Below, piece after piece: positions 8,693-16,903 of a stretch of 53,382 nucleotides of DNA. The notes beneath the pieces were generated by a model. It was not told the origin of the DNA, made no database searches, and saw nothing but the letters and a program-made list of their open reading frames with translations. The translations under genes and the position numbers were made by a program. This DNA comes from Deltaproteobacteria bacterium. Its GTDB lineage: Bacteria; Desulfobacterota; Desulfuromonadia; Geobacterales; DSM-12255. The stretch is taken from contig JAJZTK010000009.1 in assembly GCA_021849045.1 (NCBI GenBank), positions 1 to 53,382 on the forward strand, read 5' to 3'. The number at the start of each line of letters is the position of its first letter. Within the stretch, counting starts at the first letter, position 1.

Positions 8693-10420
8693 ATGGAAGC
8701 GTTCAAGCGTCTGCTCACCTACAGCAAGCCCTACACCTGGCGCATCGTCATATCCGCCATCGCGTCCCTGGTTGTCGGCGGTATGGACAGTGGCTTCGCC
8801 TATCTGGCCGGACCGGCGCTGAAGCAGATCTTTTCCGACAACAACCGGCTGCTGCTCCAACTCCTGCCCATGGCCATCATTGCCATTTTCCTGTTGCGGG
8901 GCTTAAGCCGCTACGTGAACGAATACTTCATCCGCACCGCCGGCCAACTGGCAATCCAGGATATCCGCAACGAAATCTACCGGAAGAACATGGCCCTGAG
9001 CATCGGGTATTTCGTTCGCCACCAGACCGGCAGCCTCATGTCACGGGTCCTGAACGACGTGACCATGATGCAGGAGGGGGTGGCGAACGTCATTACCAGC
9101 TTCTTCCGTGACGGATTCGGCGCGCTTTCCCTGCTGGGGCTGATCTTCTATCTCAACTGGAAGCTGGCGCTCATCGCCTTTCTGGTGATTCCAGCCTCTG
9201 TGGTGCCGGCCCAGAAGATCGGCCGGAAGATCAAGAAGGCGTCCCAGGAGAGCCAGGGGCGGATGGGGGATCTGACGAGCATTCTCCAGGAAAGTTTTTC
9301 CGGCATCAAGGTGATCAAGGCCTTTGCCCTGGAGCCGCGGGAGGTGGCCAAATTTGCTGCCGCCAACCTCGATTTTTACCGGTTCATGCGGAAAGGGATC
9401 AAATACGAGGGGGTGTCGGTGCCGGTCATGGAGCTCCTCACCTCACTGGGGATCGCCGGCGTACTCTGGTTCGGCGGGTATCAGGTCATCAGCGGTGCCA
9501 TGAAGCCGGAGGCGCTGCTGTCGTTCATCACGGCCATGGTCCTGCTGTTCAATCCGATCAAGAAGCTGAGCGGCACCTTTAATACCCTGCAACGTTCCCT
9601 GGGCGCCGCAGAACGGGTCTTTGCCTCCATCGACGAACTGCCCGAGATCGTCGATCCCGCTCTGCCGGTCACCCTGGAACGGGCGCGGGGGGACGTGCAG
9701 TTCCGCGATGTCTGGTTCACCTACGGCGACCAGGAAGAGTGGGTCCTCAGTGGAATCGACATCGAGGCCAGGCGGGGGGAAATCGTCGCCCTGGTAGGTC
9801 CTTCCGGAGGAGGCAAGACCACCCTGGTTTCCCTGATCACTAGGTTTTACGACGTCAGCCGGGGGGCTGTCCTGCTCGACGGCAATGACATCCGTTCCCT
9901 CAGACTGCGGGACCTGCTCGGTAACGTGGCCCTGGTCGATCAGGAGACGATCCTGTTCAACGACACCATTGCCAACAATATCCGCTACGGCAGGCCGGAT
10001 GCGACCGATGCCAGTGTGGAGGCGGCTGCACGGGCCGCCTTTGCCCACGACTTCATCATGGAGATGCCCGAAGGGTATGCCACCGGCATCGGCGATCGTG
10101 GTGTCCGCCTTTCCGGCGGCCAGCGCCAGCGGCTCTGCATTGCCCGGGCCATCCTGAAGGATGCGCCGGTCCTGATCCTGGACGAGGCAACCAGCGCCCT
10201 GGATACCGAGAGCGAACAGATGGTGCAGCAGGCCTTGAACAACCTGATGCGGAACCGGACCACCTTTGTCATTGCCCACCGACTCTCCACCGTCCTTCAT
10301 GCCGACCGGATCGTGGTGCTGGAGGGGGGGCGGATCGTGGAAAGCGGCAGCCACAGCCAGCTCCTGGCCCTTGACGGTACCTACCGGCGTCTGTACGACA
10401 TGCAGTTTCAGGAATCATGA
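8693..10420 (+). CDS. msbA: MsbA-type lipid A/phospholipid ABC flippase
   Basis: Homodimeric ABC exporter that flips core-lipid A across the inner membrane. The 575-residue half-transporter has a six-helix membrane domain (about 1-310) and an ATPase domain with Walker A GPSGGGKTT (near 369), signature LSGGQRQR and Walker B VLILDEATSALD, then the switch histidine in VIAHRLST. The ATG follows the lpxB stop with no gap and the stop overlaps the next ATG (ATGA). Its position between lpxB and waaA supports MsbA rather than a drug exporter. Confidence 0.93.
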   Translation: MEAFKRLLTYSKPYTWRIVISAIASLVVGGMDSGFAYLAGPALKQIFSDNNRLLLQLLPMAIIAIFLLRGLSRYVNEYFIRTAGQLAIQDIRNEIYRKNMALSIGYFVRHQTGSLMSRVLNDVTMMQEGVANVITSFFRDGFGALSLLGLIFYLNWKLALIAFLVIPASVVPAQKIGRKIKKASQESQGRMGDLTSILQESFSGIKVIKAFALEPREVAKFAAANLDFYRFMRKGIKYEGVSVPVMELLTSLGIAGVLWFGGYQVISGAMKPEALLSFITAMVLLFNPIKKLSGTFNTLQRSLGAAERVFASIDELPEIVDPALPVTLERARGDVQFRDVWFTYGDQEEWVLSGIDIEARRGEIVALVGPSGGGKTTLVSLITRFYDVSRGAVLLDGNDIRSLRLRDLLGNVALVDQETILFNDTIANNIRYGRPDATDASVEAAARAAFAHDFIMEMPEGYATGIGDRGVRLSGGQRQRLCIARAILKDAPVLILDEATSALDTESEQMVQQALNNLMRNRTTFVIAHRLSTVLHADRIVVLEGGRIVESGSHSQLLALDGTYRRLYDMQFQES

Positions 10421-11103
10421 AGCAACTACGCCGTGACATTGCCAGGTTCCTGAGTGCCGGACTCGCCCCCTATCTTCTCCACTTTCTGATCCGGCTCTTG
10501 TACGCCAGCATGCGGATCGAGGTACGGGGCAGTCGGGTCATGCCCTCCTTTACCGAGCGGGGGGAGGGTTTTGTCGGCATCTTCTGGCATGGCCGTCTGT
10601 TGATGATCCCCTTTCTCTATCCGGGGAAATGGATGCATGTCCTGATCAGTACCCACCGCGACGGAGAGATCATTGCCAGGGTCATGGAGCGGTTCCGGTT
10701 CCGGCTGGTACGGGGGTCGTCGAAAAAGGGTGGCACAGCGGCACTGAAGGAGATGGTCAGGCTGCTGCGGGAGGACAAGGACGTCGCCATCACGCCGGAC
10801 GGCCCCAAAGGTCCCCGTGAAGTGGCCAAGCCCGGCGTTGCCCAGGTGGCCAGACTTTCCGGCAAGGCGGTCATACCGATGGCCTTCGGGGCGTCCCGGG
10901 CCTGGCGACTGGGGAGCTGGGACCGGTTTTTCATCCCCAAGCCGTTTTCCCGTGGGGTTTATGTGGTCGGCGAACCGCTCCGCTACCGTGATGGCGAGGA
11001 GCCGGAGGCGTTCCGGGTCCGGATCGAGGCTGCCCTGCGGGACGTGACGGAGAGGGCGGACGGGTACTTCGGTTCGAGGTTCGAGGTTCGAGGTTCGAGG
11101 TAA
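10417..11103 (+). CDS. DUF374 lysophospholipid acyltransferase-family protein
   Basis: A membrane-associated acyltransferase of the LPLAT superfamily, 228 residues. The family core is visible as FWHGRLLMIPFL (H-x4-D-like block, near residue 50), STHRDGEII, a GSSKKGG segment and TPDGPKGPREVAKPG. Proteins of this family next to lipid A genes have been linked to secondary acylation of lipid A, so a role in finishing lipid A is a reasonable inference; no LpxL/LpxM gene is seen in the window. It overlaps msbA by ATGA. The last codons (GSRFEVRGSR) are encoded by a perfect heptad repeat, so the C-terminal tail is repeat-derived. Confidence 0.85.
   Translation: MKQLRRDIARFLSAGLAPYLLHFLIRLLYASMRIEVRGSRVMPSFTERGEGFVGIFWHGRLLMIPFLYPGKWMHVLISTHRDGEIIARVMERFRFRLVRGSSKKGGTAALKEMVRLLREDKDVAITPDGPKGPREVAKPGVAQVARLSGKAVIPMAFGASRAWRLGSWDRFFIPKPFSRGVYVVGEPLRYRDGEEPEAFRVRIEAALRDVTERADGYFGSRFEVRGSR
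11071..11100. repeat. Perfect heptad tandem array (GGTTCGA)n
   Basis: Four perfect copies of GGTTCGA plus GG, 30 bp in all. It lies inside the 3' end of the DUF374 gene and supplies its last ten codons, with the stop right after it. Confidence 0.9.
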
Positions 11104-11193
11104 CTGCAACTTCGGGCAGGTTTAGGCTGTTTTGCGGGAAGTGACCGTAAAGAAGCGAATATATACGTCGGTTTGATGTCCGAAATTGCTTTT

Positions 11194-11220
11194 AACATCG
11201 AACATTGAACATCGAACAGG
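11194..11220. repeat. Heptad array AACATCG/AACATTG before waaA
   Basis: AACATCG AACATTG AACATCG AACAGG, a 7-bp-period array ending eight bases before the waaA start codon. The terminal AGG may serve as part of the ribosome-binding site. Confidence 0.8.
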
Positions 11221-11228
11221 TATTGTTT

Positions 11229-12533
11229 ATGTACGTTCTTTACAACTTTCTTCTCTGGCTGGCCCTGCCGTTCATTCTCGCCTACCACCTCTACCGTTCC
11301 GTCAGTAGAGGGCGACCGGCGGCATTTGGCGAGCGTTTCGGCTTTGTCGACAGCGCCATTACGGTGCCAGTCGCCGGTCGGGCTCCGATCTGGGTCCATG
11401 CCGTGTCGGTCGGCGAGACCGTCGCCGCCAAGTCGCTCCTGAAGGGGCTGAAGGAGCGGTGGCCGGACCGGCCGCTCATCCTCTCCAATATGACCGAGAC
11501 CGGCCGTGCCATCGGCCAGGGGATCGGTGAGGTGGACCTGGCCCTCCACTTTCCCTTTGACTACCCCTTTGCGGTCCGCAGTCTCCTGGAGCGGGTCAGG
11601 CCGGCGCTCATCGTCATCGTCGAGACCGAGATCTGGCCGAATTTTGTCAGGATTGCCAGGGAAAGGGGGATTCCGGTGGTGATGGTGAACGGCCGCATCT
11701 CCGACCGCTCGTACCGCCGTTACCTGCGGCTGCGCCGATTTTTCGGGCCGGTCCTTGCCCACTTTTCCGCCCTGTGCATGCAGAGTGCCGAGGACGGCAG
11801 GCGCATAGCCACCATCGGCGCAGACCCCGCCAGGGTCTTTGTCGCGGGCAATCTGAAGTACGATATTGCCGTGACCGTCCCGACCCCGGATGAACGCCTT
11901 GCCATCCGCACCGCTTACCGCCTGCCGTCGGAAGCGCTGGTGGTGACGGCCGGCAGTACCCATTCCGGTGAGGAGAAGCTGGTGATTGCCGCCTTCCGGG
12001 CCTTGCTGGCTGCCGGTCTGCCAGTGGTGTTGGTTCTGGTGCCACGCCATCCGGAGCGGGCCGACGAGGTGGCCGGTCTCCTGGAAAAAGCCGACCTTGC
12101 CTATGTCCGTCGTTCCGGGCTGGGAGCGGCTACCCCCTTGATTGTGCCGGGACGGGTGCTCCTGGTGGACACCATCGGCGAGCTCATGCGTCTGTATGCC
12201 GTGTCGGACCTGGTGTTTGTCGGCGGAAGCCTGGTGCCGGTCGGCGGGCACAACCTCCTGGAGCCGGCATCCCTGGGTGTTCCGGTCGTCTTTGGACCGT
12301 ACATGGAGAACTTTCGCGAGATATCGCGGCTGGCGCTGGCTGGAGAGGGCGGGGTGCAGGTCGCGGATGAAGGCGCCCTTGGCGCGGCCCTGGCTACCCT
12401 GTTGCAGGATGCCGACCGGCGCCTCACCATGGGGGAACGGGGCCGGCGCATCGTCGCGGAGAATGGTGGGGCAACCGAGAGGCATCTGGAGGTAATTGCG
12501 CGGTTGCTGGATGAGGGGCCGGCAAAGACGTGA
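11229..12533 (+). CDS. waaA: WaaA, Kdo transferase
   Basis: GT30 enzyme that attaches Kdo to lipid IVA at the inner membrane. The 434-residue protein starts with a membrane anchor (LYNFLLWLALPFILAYHLY), then the acceptor domain with GRAPIWVHAVSVGET and SNMTETGR (its acidic residue is the usual catalytic site region) and IVETEIWPNF, and a nucleotide-binding half with TAGSTHSGEE and VPVGGHNLLEPASLGVPVVFGP. ATG at 11229 was chosen; an in-frame TTG at 11205 lies inside the heptad array and would add eight residues. The TGA stop is the first part of another heptad array. Confidence 0.94.
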   Translation: MYVLYNFLLWLALPFILAYHLYRSVSRGRPAAFGERFGFVDSAITVPVAGRAPIWVHAVSVGETVAAKSLLKGLKERWPDRPLILSNMTETGRAIGQGIGEVDLALHFPFDYPFAVRSLLERVRPALIVIVETEIWPNFVRIARERGIPVVMVNGRISDRSYRRYLRLRRFFGPVLAHFSALCMQSAEDGRRIATIGADPARVFVAGNLKYDIAVTVPTPDERLAIRTAYRLPSEALVVTAGSTHSGEEKLVIAAFRALLAAGLPVVLVLVPRHPERADEVAGLLEKADLAYVRRSGLGAATPLIVPGRVLLVDTIGELMRLYAVSDLVFVGGSLVPVGGHNLLEPASLGVPVVFGPYMENFREISRLALAGEGGVQVADEGALGAALATLLQDADRRLTMGERGRRIVAENGGATERHLEVIARLLDEGPAKT

Positions 12534-12558
12534 GGAGTGAGGAGTGAAGGGTGAGGAG
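12531..12558. repeat. Heptad array TGAGGAG at the waaA-lpxK junction
   Basis: Read in sevens: TGAGGAG TGAGGAG TGAAGGG TGAGGAG. The first TGA is the waaA stop codon; GGAG of the first unit is the ribosome-binding site; the GTG across units two and three is the lpxK start. The array therefore carries all translation signals of this junction. Confidence 0.85.
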
Positions 12559-13629
12559 TATTACAAGGCCCTGCTGACCGGCGAGCGGCGCTCGCTTGCT
12601 GACCGGCTGCTGCTGGGTCTGCTGCGGGGCTGTGCCGTGCCGTACTCACTGGCCATGCGGCTGCGGGCCGCTGCCTATAGGGCTGGTCTGCTCCGGTCGC
12701 GCCGGCTGCCCCGGCCGGTGATCTCGGTGGGGAATATTACCGTTGGTGGCACCGGCAAGACCCCCATGACCGCCTGGCTTGCCCGCTACTTCATGTCACG
12801 GGGGAAACGGGTGGCGGTTCTCAGCCGGGGGTACGGCGGTAGGCTGGAGGGAACCGTTGCCGTTGTTGCCGACGGCGACCAACGGCTCCTGACTCCGGAA
12901 GAGGCCGGCGACGAGCCGTGCCTGTTGGCCGACCTGGTGCCGGGTCTGATGGTGGTGATCGGCAGCGATCGCTACCGGGCCGGCTGCCTGGCCATGGAGC
13001 GGCTGAATCCCGACATCTTCATTCTGGACGACGGGTTTCAGCATCTGCGGCTGCAACGGGACCTGGATATCCTGCTCCTCGATAGCAGGCAGCCGTTCGC
13101 CAATGGCCGTACCCTCCCGGCCGGCCTTCTGCGGGAGCCGGTCTCGGCAATTGGCCGGGCCGACCTGGCGCTGTTCACCCGCTGTGTCGATGGTACGTTG
13201 CCTGACATCAAGCTTCCGGGGGGGCTTCCGGTTTGCCATGCCCGACACCGGCTGGGCGGTTTTACCACCCTGTCCGACGGGCCGGTACGCCCGTTCGGGG
13301 AACTGGCCGGACAGCGGGGACTGGCCTTTGCCGGGATCGCCGACCCGGCGGTTTTTTTTGACGAACTGGAGCGGGAAGGGATTGTTCTGGCCGCCACCCT
13401 GGCCTTTCCCGATCATACCGTGTACGGTGATGAGGAGTGCGCGGCCCTGGCCAGGCTCCGCACGTCGGCGCGGGCCGATTACCTGATTACCACCGCCAAG
13501 GATGGGGTCAAGCTGAAGGCGCTGGGGGCGGATGGTGTCCCCTGCTACGTGGCGTCACTGGAACTGGAGATACGAGATACTGGACCCCTGTGCCGGCGAC
13601 TGGACAAACTGCTTCAAAACGGGAGATAG
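12544..13629 (+). CDS. lpxK: LpxK tetraacyldisaccharide 4'-kinase
   Basis: Phosphorylates the 4' position of the lipid A disaccharide. The 361-residue protein has an N-terminal amphipathic helix (YYKALLTGERRS and following), a P-loop GNITVGGTGKTP (near residue 62), and the family segments VLSRGYGG and LDDGFQHLRLQRDLDILL. The start is GTG at 12544 inside the heptad array, with GGAG six bases before it; the frame gives the usual LpxK N-terminus. It is followed by a Trm112-like gene two bases after the stop. Confidence 0.92.
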   Translation: MKGEEYYKALLTGERRSLADRLLLGLLRGCAVPYSLAMRLRAAAYRAGLLRSRRLPRPVISVGNITVGGTGKTPMTAWLARYFMSRGKRVAVLSRGYGGRLEGTVAVVADGDQRLLTPEEAGDEPCLLADLVPGLMVVIGSDRYRAGCLAMERLNPDIFILDDGFQHLRLQRDLDILLLDSRQPFANGRTLPAGLLREPVSAIGRADLALFTRCVDGTLPDIKLPGGLPVCHARHRLGGFTTLSDGPVRPFGELAGQRGLAFAGIADPAVFFDELEREGIVLAATLAFPDHTVYGDEECAALARLRTSARADYLITTAKDGVKLKALGADGVPCYVASLELEIRDTGPLCRRLDKLLQNGR

Positions 13630-13631
13630 AT

Positions 13632-13802
13632 ATGGCACTATCCGAGGAACTTCTGGCGATCCTTGCCTGCCCGCAATGCAAGGGTGGGCTCCAATACGAG
13701 CAAGAACTGCCTGCCCTGACCTGCAACGCCTGCCGGCTTCGTTATCCGGTCCGGGAAGGGATTCCGGTCATGCTGGTGGATGAGGCGGAGTTGTTGTCGT
13801 AA
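13632..13802 (+). CDS. Trm112-family small zinc-binding protein
   Basis: The 56-residue protein has two cysteine pairs, CPQCKG and CNACRLRY, ending with PVREGIPVMLVDEA, which is the Trm112/DUF343 (YcaR-type) pattern. Members bind zinc and often act as activating partners of methyltransferases, but the bacterial role is not settled. Placement right after lpxK is common (as for ycaR in E. coli). GGGAGATAGAT precedes the ATG. The stop is joined to the next heptad array. Confidence 0.88.
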   Translation: MALSEELLAILACPQCKGGLQYEQELPALTCNACRLRYPVREGIPVMLVDEAELLS

Positions 13803-13827
13803 GGGGTGAGGTGCAAGGAGTGAGGAG
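13800..13827. repeat. Heptad array before waaF
   Basis: Read in sevens: TAAGGGG TGAGGTG CAAGGAG TGAGGAG. The first TAA is the stop codon of the Trm112-like gene and two GTG triplets in the array are candidate starts of waaF. The layout repeats that of 12531-12558. Confidence 0.8.
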
Positions 13828-14932
13828 CCAGACAATCGATCCGGCAACTATCGGGAAAATTCTCATTCGTGCCGTCAACTGGCTGGGTGATGCGGTGATG
13901 ACCACCCCGGCCATCGGGACGGTGCGGGAGTTCTTTCCAACGGCACGGATCACGCTCCTGGCCACGCCGCTTGTTGCCGAGATGTTCACCCCCCATCCCT
14001 GGGTTGACGAACTGCTGGTGTACGACCGAAACGGGCGCCACCGTGGCATTGGTGGCAGGCTGAGGCTGGCTGCGGAGTTGAAGGCGTGTGCCTTTGATCT
14101 GGCGATCATCCTGCCGAACTCCTTTGATTCCGCACTGGTTCCCTGGCTGGCCGGGATTCCCCGCCGGCTGGGTCTGCGAAGCGACGGACGGGGGATGCTT
14201 CTGACCCATGGAGTGCCCCAAGAAGAGCGACGGTTGACTGGTCACCAGACTGGCTACTACCTTGCCATACTTGACTATTTAGGCATTGTTGCTACGCCCA
14301 GATCCCAATACCTCTGTACGACTCCGGATGAAGATTGGGTGAATGCTTCACTTCTTCAGAACGGCGGGATTCTGCCCGGTGATTTCGTTATAGGCATAAA
14401 CCCCGGTGCTACATACGGTTCGGCCAAGCGGTGGTATCCTGATCGATTTGCGGCAGTGGCGGATATGCTCGCCAAACGTTGGGGAGCCAAGGTGATAGTG
14501 ACCGGCGGACCTGGCGAGACTGAAATTGCGTCCGACATTGTAGGGGCCATGTCGTCACCTTGCATGAATCTGGCGGGTAAAACCGGGGTACGTGGCCTGA
14601 TGGCGGCGATCAAGAGGTGCAACATTTTTATCACCAATGATTCCGGACCGATGCACATTGCCGCGGCTTTTGGTGTCCCCTTGGTGGCTATCTTCGGCTC
14701 TACCGACAACATGACGACCTATCCTCTGGCAGAACATGCACTGGTCGTGCGTCAAAAGGTCGACTGTGCTCCGTGCATGAAGCGGGAGTGCCCAACCGAC
14801 CACTGCTGCATGACCGCCGTTACCCCGGCGATGGTGATCGAAGCTGCTGAGAGGCTGAAAGAACAGATTGATGTGCATGGTTCGATACTGTCAGTTCCGA
14901 ACCCCGAGTCTCGAACCCCGAACCAGTCATGA
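13811..14932 (+). CDS. waaF: WaaF, lipopolysaccharide heptosyltransferase II
   Basis: GT9 glycosyltransferase adding the second heptose of the inner core from ADP-heptose. The 373-residue protein shows the N-terminal ILIRAVNWLGDAVMTTPAI and the ADP-heptose-binding TNDSGPMHIAAAFGVP (near residue 275), followed by a cysteine-rich CAPCMKRECPTDHCC. Start choice is uncertain between GTG 13811 and GTG 13820, both within the heptad array; conserved sequence begins only near residue 15. The stop overlaps waaC by ATGA. The last dozen codons are encoded by another heptad array. Confidence 0.92.
   Translation: MQGVRSQTIDPATIGKILIRAVNWLGDAVMTTPAIGTVREFFPTARITLLATPLVAEMFTPHPWVDELLVYDRNGRHRGIGGRLRLAAELKACAFDLAIILPNSFDSALVPWLAGIPRRLGLRSDGRGMLLTHGVPQEERRLTGHQTGYYLAILDYLGIVATPRSQYLCTTPDEDWVNASLLQNGGILPGDFVIGINPGATYGSAKRWYPDRFAAVADMLAKRWGAKVIVTGGPGETEIASDIVGAMSSPCMNLAGKTGVRGLMAAIKRCNIFITNDSGPMHIAAAFGVPLVAIFGSTDNMTTYPLAEHALVVRQKVDCAPCMKRECPTDHCCMTAVTPAMVIEAAERLKEQIDVHGSILSVPNPESRTPNQS
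14894..14928. repeat. Heptad array at the waaF 3' end
   Basis: Read in sevens: GTTCCGA ACCCCGA GTCTCGA ACCCCGA ACCAGTC. It lies inside the last codons of waaF, just before the ATGA overlap with waaC, and encodes a low-complexity tail (VPNPESRTPNQS). This mirrors the repeat-encoded tail of the DUF374 gene. Confidence 0.8.
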
Positions 14933-15972
14933 GAGTATTGATCGTAAAAACCTCCGCTCTCGGCGACATTATCCATGCCCTGCCGGTGCTCGACTACCTG
15001 CACCAGGTGGTGCCCGGCATTGAAGTGGACTGGGTGGTGGAAAAGCCGTTCCGGGAGCTGCTGGCGGGTAATCCTCTCGTCTCGCAGCTGCATACGGTGT
15101 GCACCAAGGTATGGCGCCGGTTTCCCTTTGCCGTGGAGACCCGACGCGATATTGCAGCACTGAAGGAGACCCTGCGCGAGCGGCGCTACGATATAGTGTT
15201 CGACATTCAGGGGAATCTGAAAAGCGGGATCTTTACCCGGCTCTCGCAGGGAGTTCGCCGCTACGGTTTTGACCGGGACGAACTGCAGGAGGTGTATAAC
15301 CTGCTGTTCACCACGCATCAGGTTCCGGTCCGGCGACAGGACCGGCATGTGACCGACAAGTGCCTGCGGGTGGTGAGTGTTCCGTTTGGCAAGGATTTCA
15401 TCGGCATGGAGTTGGTTTCCACCATCGCCACCGCCCCTGAGGATGATGCCGCGGCAGAAGCCTTGATGCAGACCATGGGGGACGGGCTGGTTTTTCTGTT
15501 TCATTACGGGACGACCTGGCAGACCAAATTCTGGTCTGAGCAGGGGTGGGCGGAACTGGGGAAATCTGTGCTGGACCGATATCACGATTCGACGATCCTC
15601 TTTTCCTGGGGTAATGAGCAGGAGCGTCAGGTGGTGACCGGCATTGCCCGTGCCATCGGCCCGGGGGCACGGGTCATGGAGCGTTATTCGTTGAAGGGAC
15701 TGGTGGCGGTTCTGAAAAAGGTCGATCTGGTGGTCGGTGGCGACACCGGGCCGGTACATCTCGCTGCGGCAGTGGGGACACCGACGGTATCATTCTATCG
15801 CGCCAGTGATGGCAGCCGGAGTGGACCGAGGGGGAAGCATCATGCAGTGATCCAGTCTCCCCTGTCATGTACCCGCTGTTTCAAGACCAAGTGCGAGCGG
15901 GACGTGGAGTGCCGGGGAAGCATTACATTGGAAATGATCATGGACGGTGTTATGTCAGTTCTCAGGTTATAG
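14929..15972 (+). CDS. waaC: WaaC-type lipopolysaccharide heptosyltransferase I
   Basis: GT9 enzyme that adds the first heptose to Kdo. The 347-residue protein begins MRVLIVKTSALGDIIHALPVL, the signature of heptosyltransferase I, and has VVGGDTGPVHLAAAVGTPTVSFY near residue 265 and a C-terminal CTRCFKTKCERDVEC cluster. It is coupled to waaF through ATGA. It is the last intact gene of the envelope operon; the next open frame is a truncated glycosyltransferase. Confidence 0.93.
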   Translation: MRVLIVKTSALGDIIHALPVLDYLHQVVPGIEVDWVVEKPFRELLAGNPLVSQLHTVCTKVWRRFPFAVETRRDIAALKETLRERRYDIVFDIQGNLKSGIFTRLSQGVRRYGFDRDELQEVYNLLFTTHQVPVRRQDRHVTDKCLRVVSVPFGKDFIGMELVSTIATAPEDDAAAEALMQTMGDGLVFLFHYGTTWQTKFWSEQGWAELGKSVLDRYHDSTILFSWGNEQERQVVTGIARAIGPGARVMERYSLKGLVAVLKKVDLVVGGDTGPVHLAAAVGTPTVSFYRASDGSRSGPRGKHHAVIQSPLSCTRCFKTKCERDVECRGSITLEMIMDGVMSVLRL

Positions 15973-16070
15973 GTAAACATTAGATGCCGTTTTAAATATG
16001 CCAAGGCGATGGGACGTAATAACGTTCTGAGATTCTAGTTAACAACTGATTGACTGACGATGAGGGCTGC

Positions 16071-16436
16071 ATGAAAGTTGCAATTAATTACCGTGGTGCA
16101 TTGGTAAAGCTTAAAGAAGGTTTTGAAGAGCTGGGTCATGAGGTGGTCGAGAATGTCTGGGATTACCGGCGATACCTGGAAGAGAGGATCGATGCCCTTA
16201 TTTTTGAGTTTCCGACCATATTTAATATGAAGTCTCAGTCTCTTCCATTGATGTGGCAGCTGAAGCGGAAGGGAATCCCGGTAGTTGTTTGGAACGTTGA
16301 CTCTCCGTGGCATATGAAACGACTGAATGCTTTTCGCCTTCCACCCCTCTTGCTGTTAAGGTTTATTTCGATTTATGCCACCCATTCCTTGCAGAATACT
16401 TCGTGGATCAAAGGGGTGAAAGTTCTTCCTGATTAG
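16071..16436 (+). pseudogene. N-terminal fragment of a CgeB/DUF3880-like glycosyltransferase
   Basis: ATG at 16071 follows GAGGGCTGC, a fair ribosome-binding site. The 121 residues hold a Rossmann-like start (MKVAINYRGALVKLKEGFEELGHEV) and the segment VVVWNVDSPWHMKR, which resembles the Asp-Ser/Pro-Trp motif of CgeB/DUF3880 glycosyltransferases. Full-length relatives are about 300 or more residues. The frame ends in the left arm of a 190-bp inverted-repeat element, so the gene seems cut by that element. The rest of the gene is not found beyond the element. The family assignment is tentative. Confidence 0.55.
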
Positions 16437-16611
16437 TACCAATCTTCCGCAACACACTCTCCCCCTCCCTTGACGGGAGGGGGGCGGGGGGGTGGGTGAA
16501 GCTGCAACCAGCGGACTTCGTGGCAACTTCCCCCCCACCATCACCCTCCCCCGCCAGGGGGGAGGGGATTTTTTTCAAGCGGGCGGAAGATTAGTGCTAA
16601 TCAGGAAGAAC
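16422..16611. mobile_element. MITE-like 190-bp inverted-repeat element
   Basis: The terminal inverted repeats are 29 bp long with two mismatches (16422-16450 and 16583-16611; the outer arm reads GTTCTTCCTGATTAG, the inner arm CAATCTTCCGC). Between them lie G- and C-rich runs (CCCCCTCCC, GGGAGGGGGG) that can pair with each other. There is no open frame for a transposase. The stop codon of the upstream glycosyltransferase fragment falls within the left arm. The form is that of a non-autonomous miniature element. Confidence 0.7.
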
Positions 16612-16679
16612 AAATAGCTAGGTAGCGTTCTCAATTGAGATTTCCTGTTATTTTCCGATAAGGGTAAAAATAGAGAGGT

Positions 16680-16718
16680 CAGACCTACACAATTGACATC
16701 GTAAAATGTGTAGGTCTG
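16680..16718. repeat. Inverted repeat CAGACCTACACA
   Basis: CAGACCTACACA and TGTGTAGGTCTG form a perfect 12-bp stem with a 15-base loop. The stretch 16612-16903 otherwise has no convincing gene. The repeat may be a REP-like element or a remnant left beside higBA. Confidence 0.6.
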
Positions 16719-16868
16719 CCCCCTAGCAGCGTTTCTATTTCCAGTTGATTTGATGCGACGACAACAACGATAAGAGAATGAGAGCCCAACATGGCCAGTG
16801 GATCGCTCACAAAAAAGCCGCGCCCACCGCTACGTTCTCAACCGTTTGGCAAAAACAATACATCCCGC

Positions 16869-16895
16869 TTGACGTTTAACACCACTCGTTATACC
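16869..16895 (+). promoter_or_regulatory. Possible higBA promoter
   Basis: TTGACG at 16869-16874 and TATACC at 16890-16895 resemble -35 and -10 boxes but are only 15 bases apart. The ATG of higB follows nine bases after the second box, so a near-leaderless transcript or a slightly different -10 position is likely. Confidence 0.35.
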
Positions 16896-16903
16896 ATCCC
16901 CTT

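Noticed and set aside
11071-14928. The heptad arrays as a CRISPR array
   Set aside because: Units are 7 bp, contiguous and without unique spacers, and there are no cas genes.
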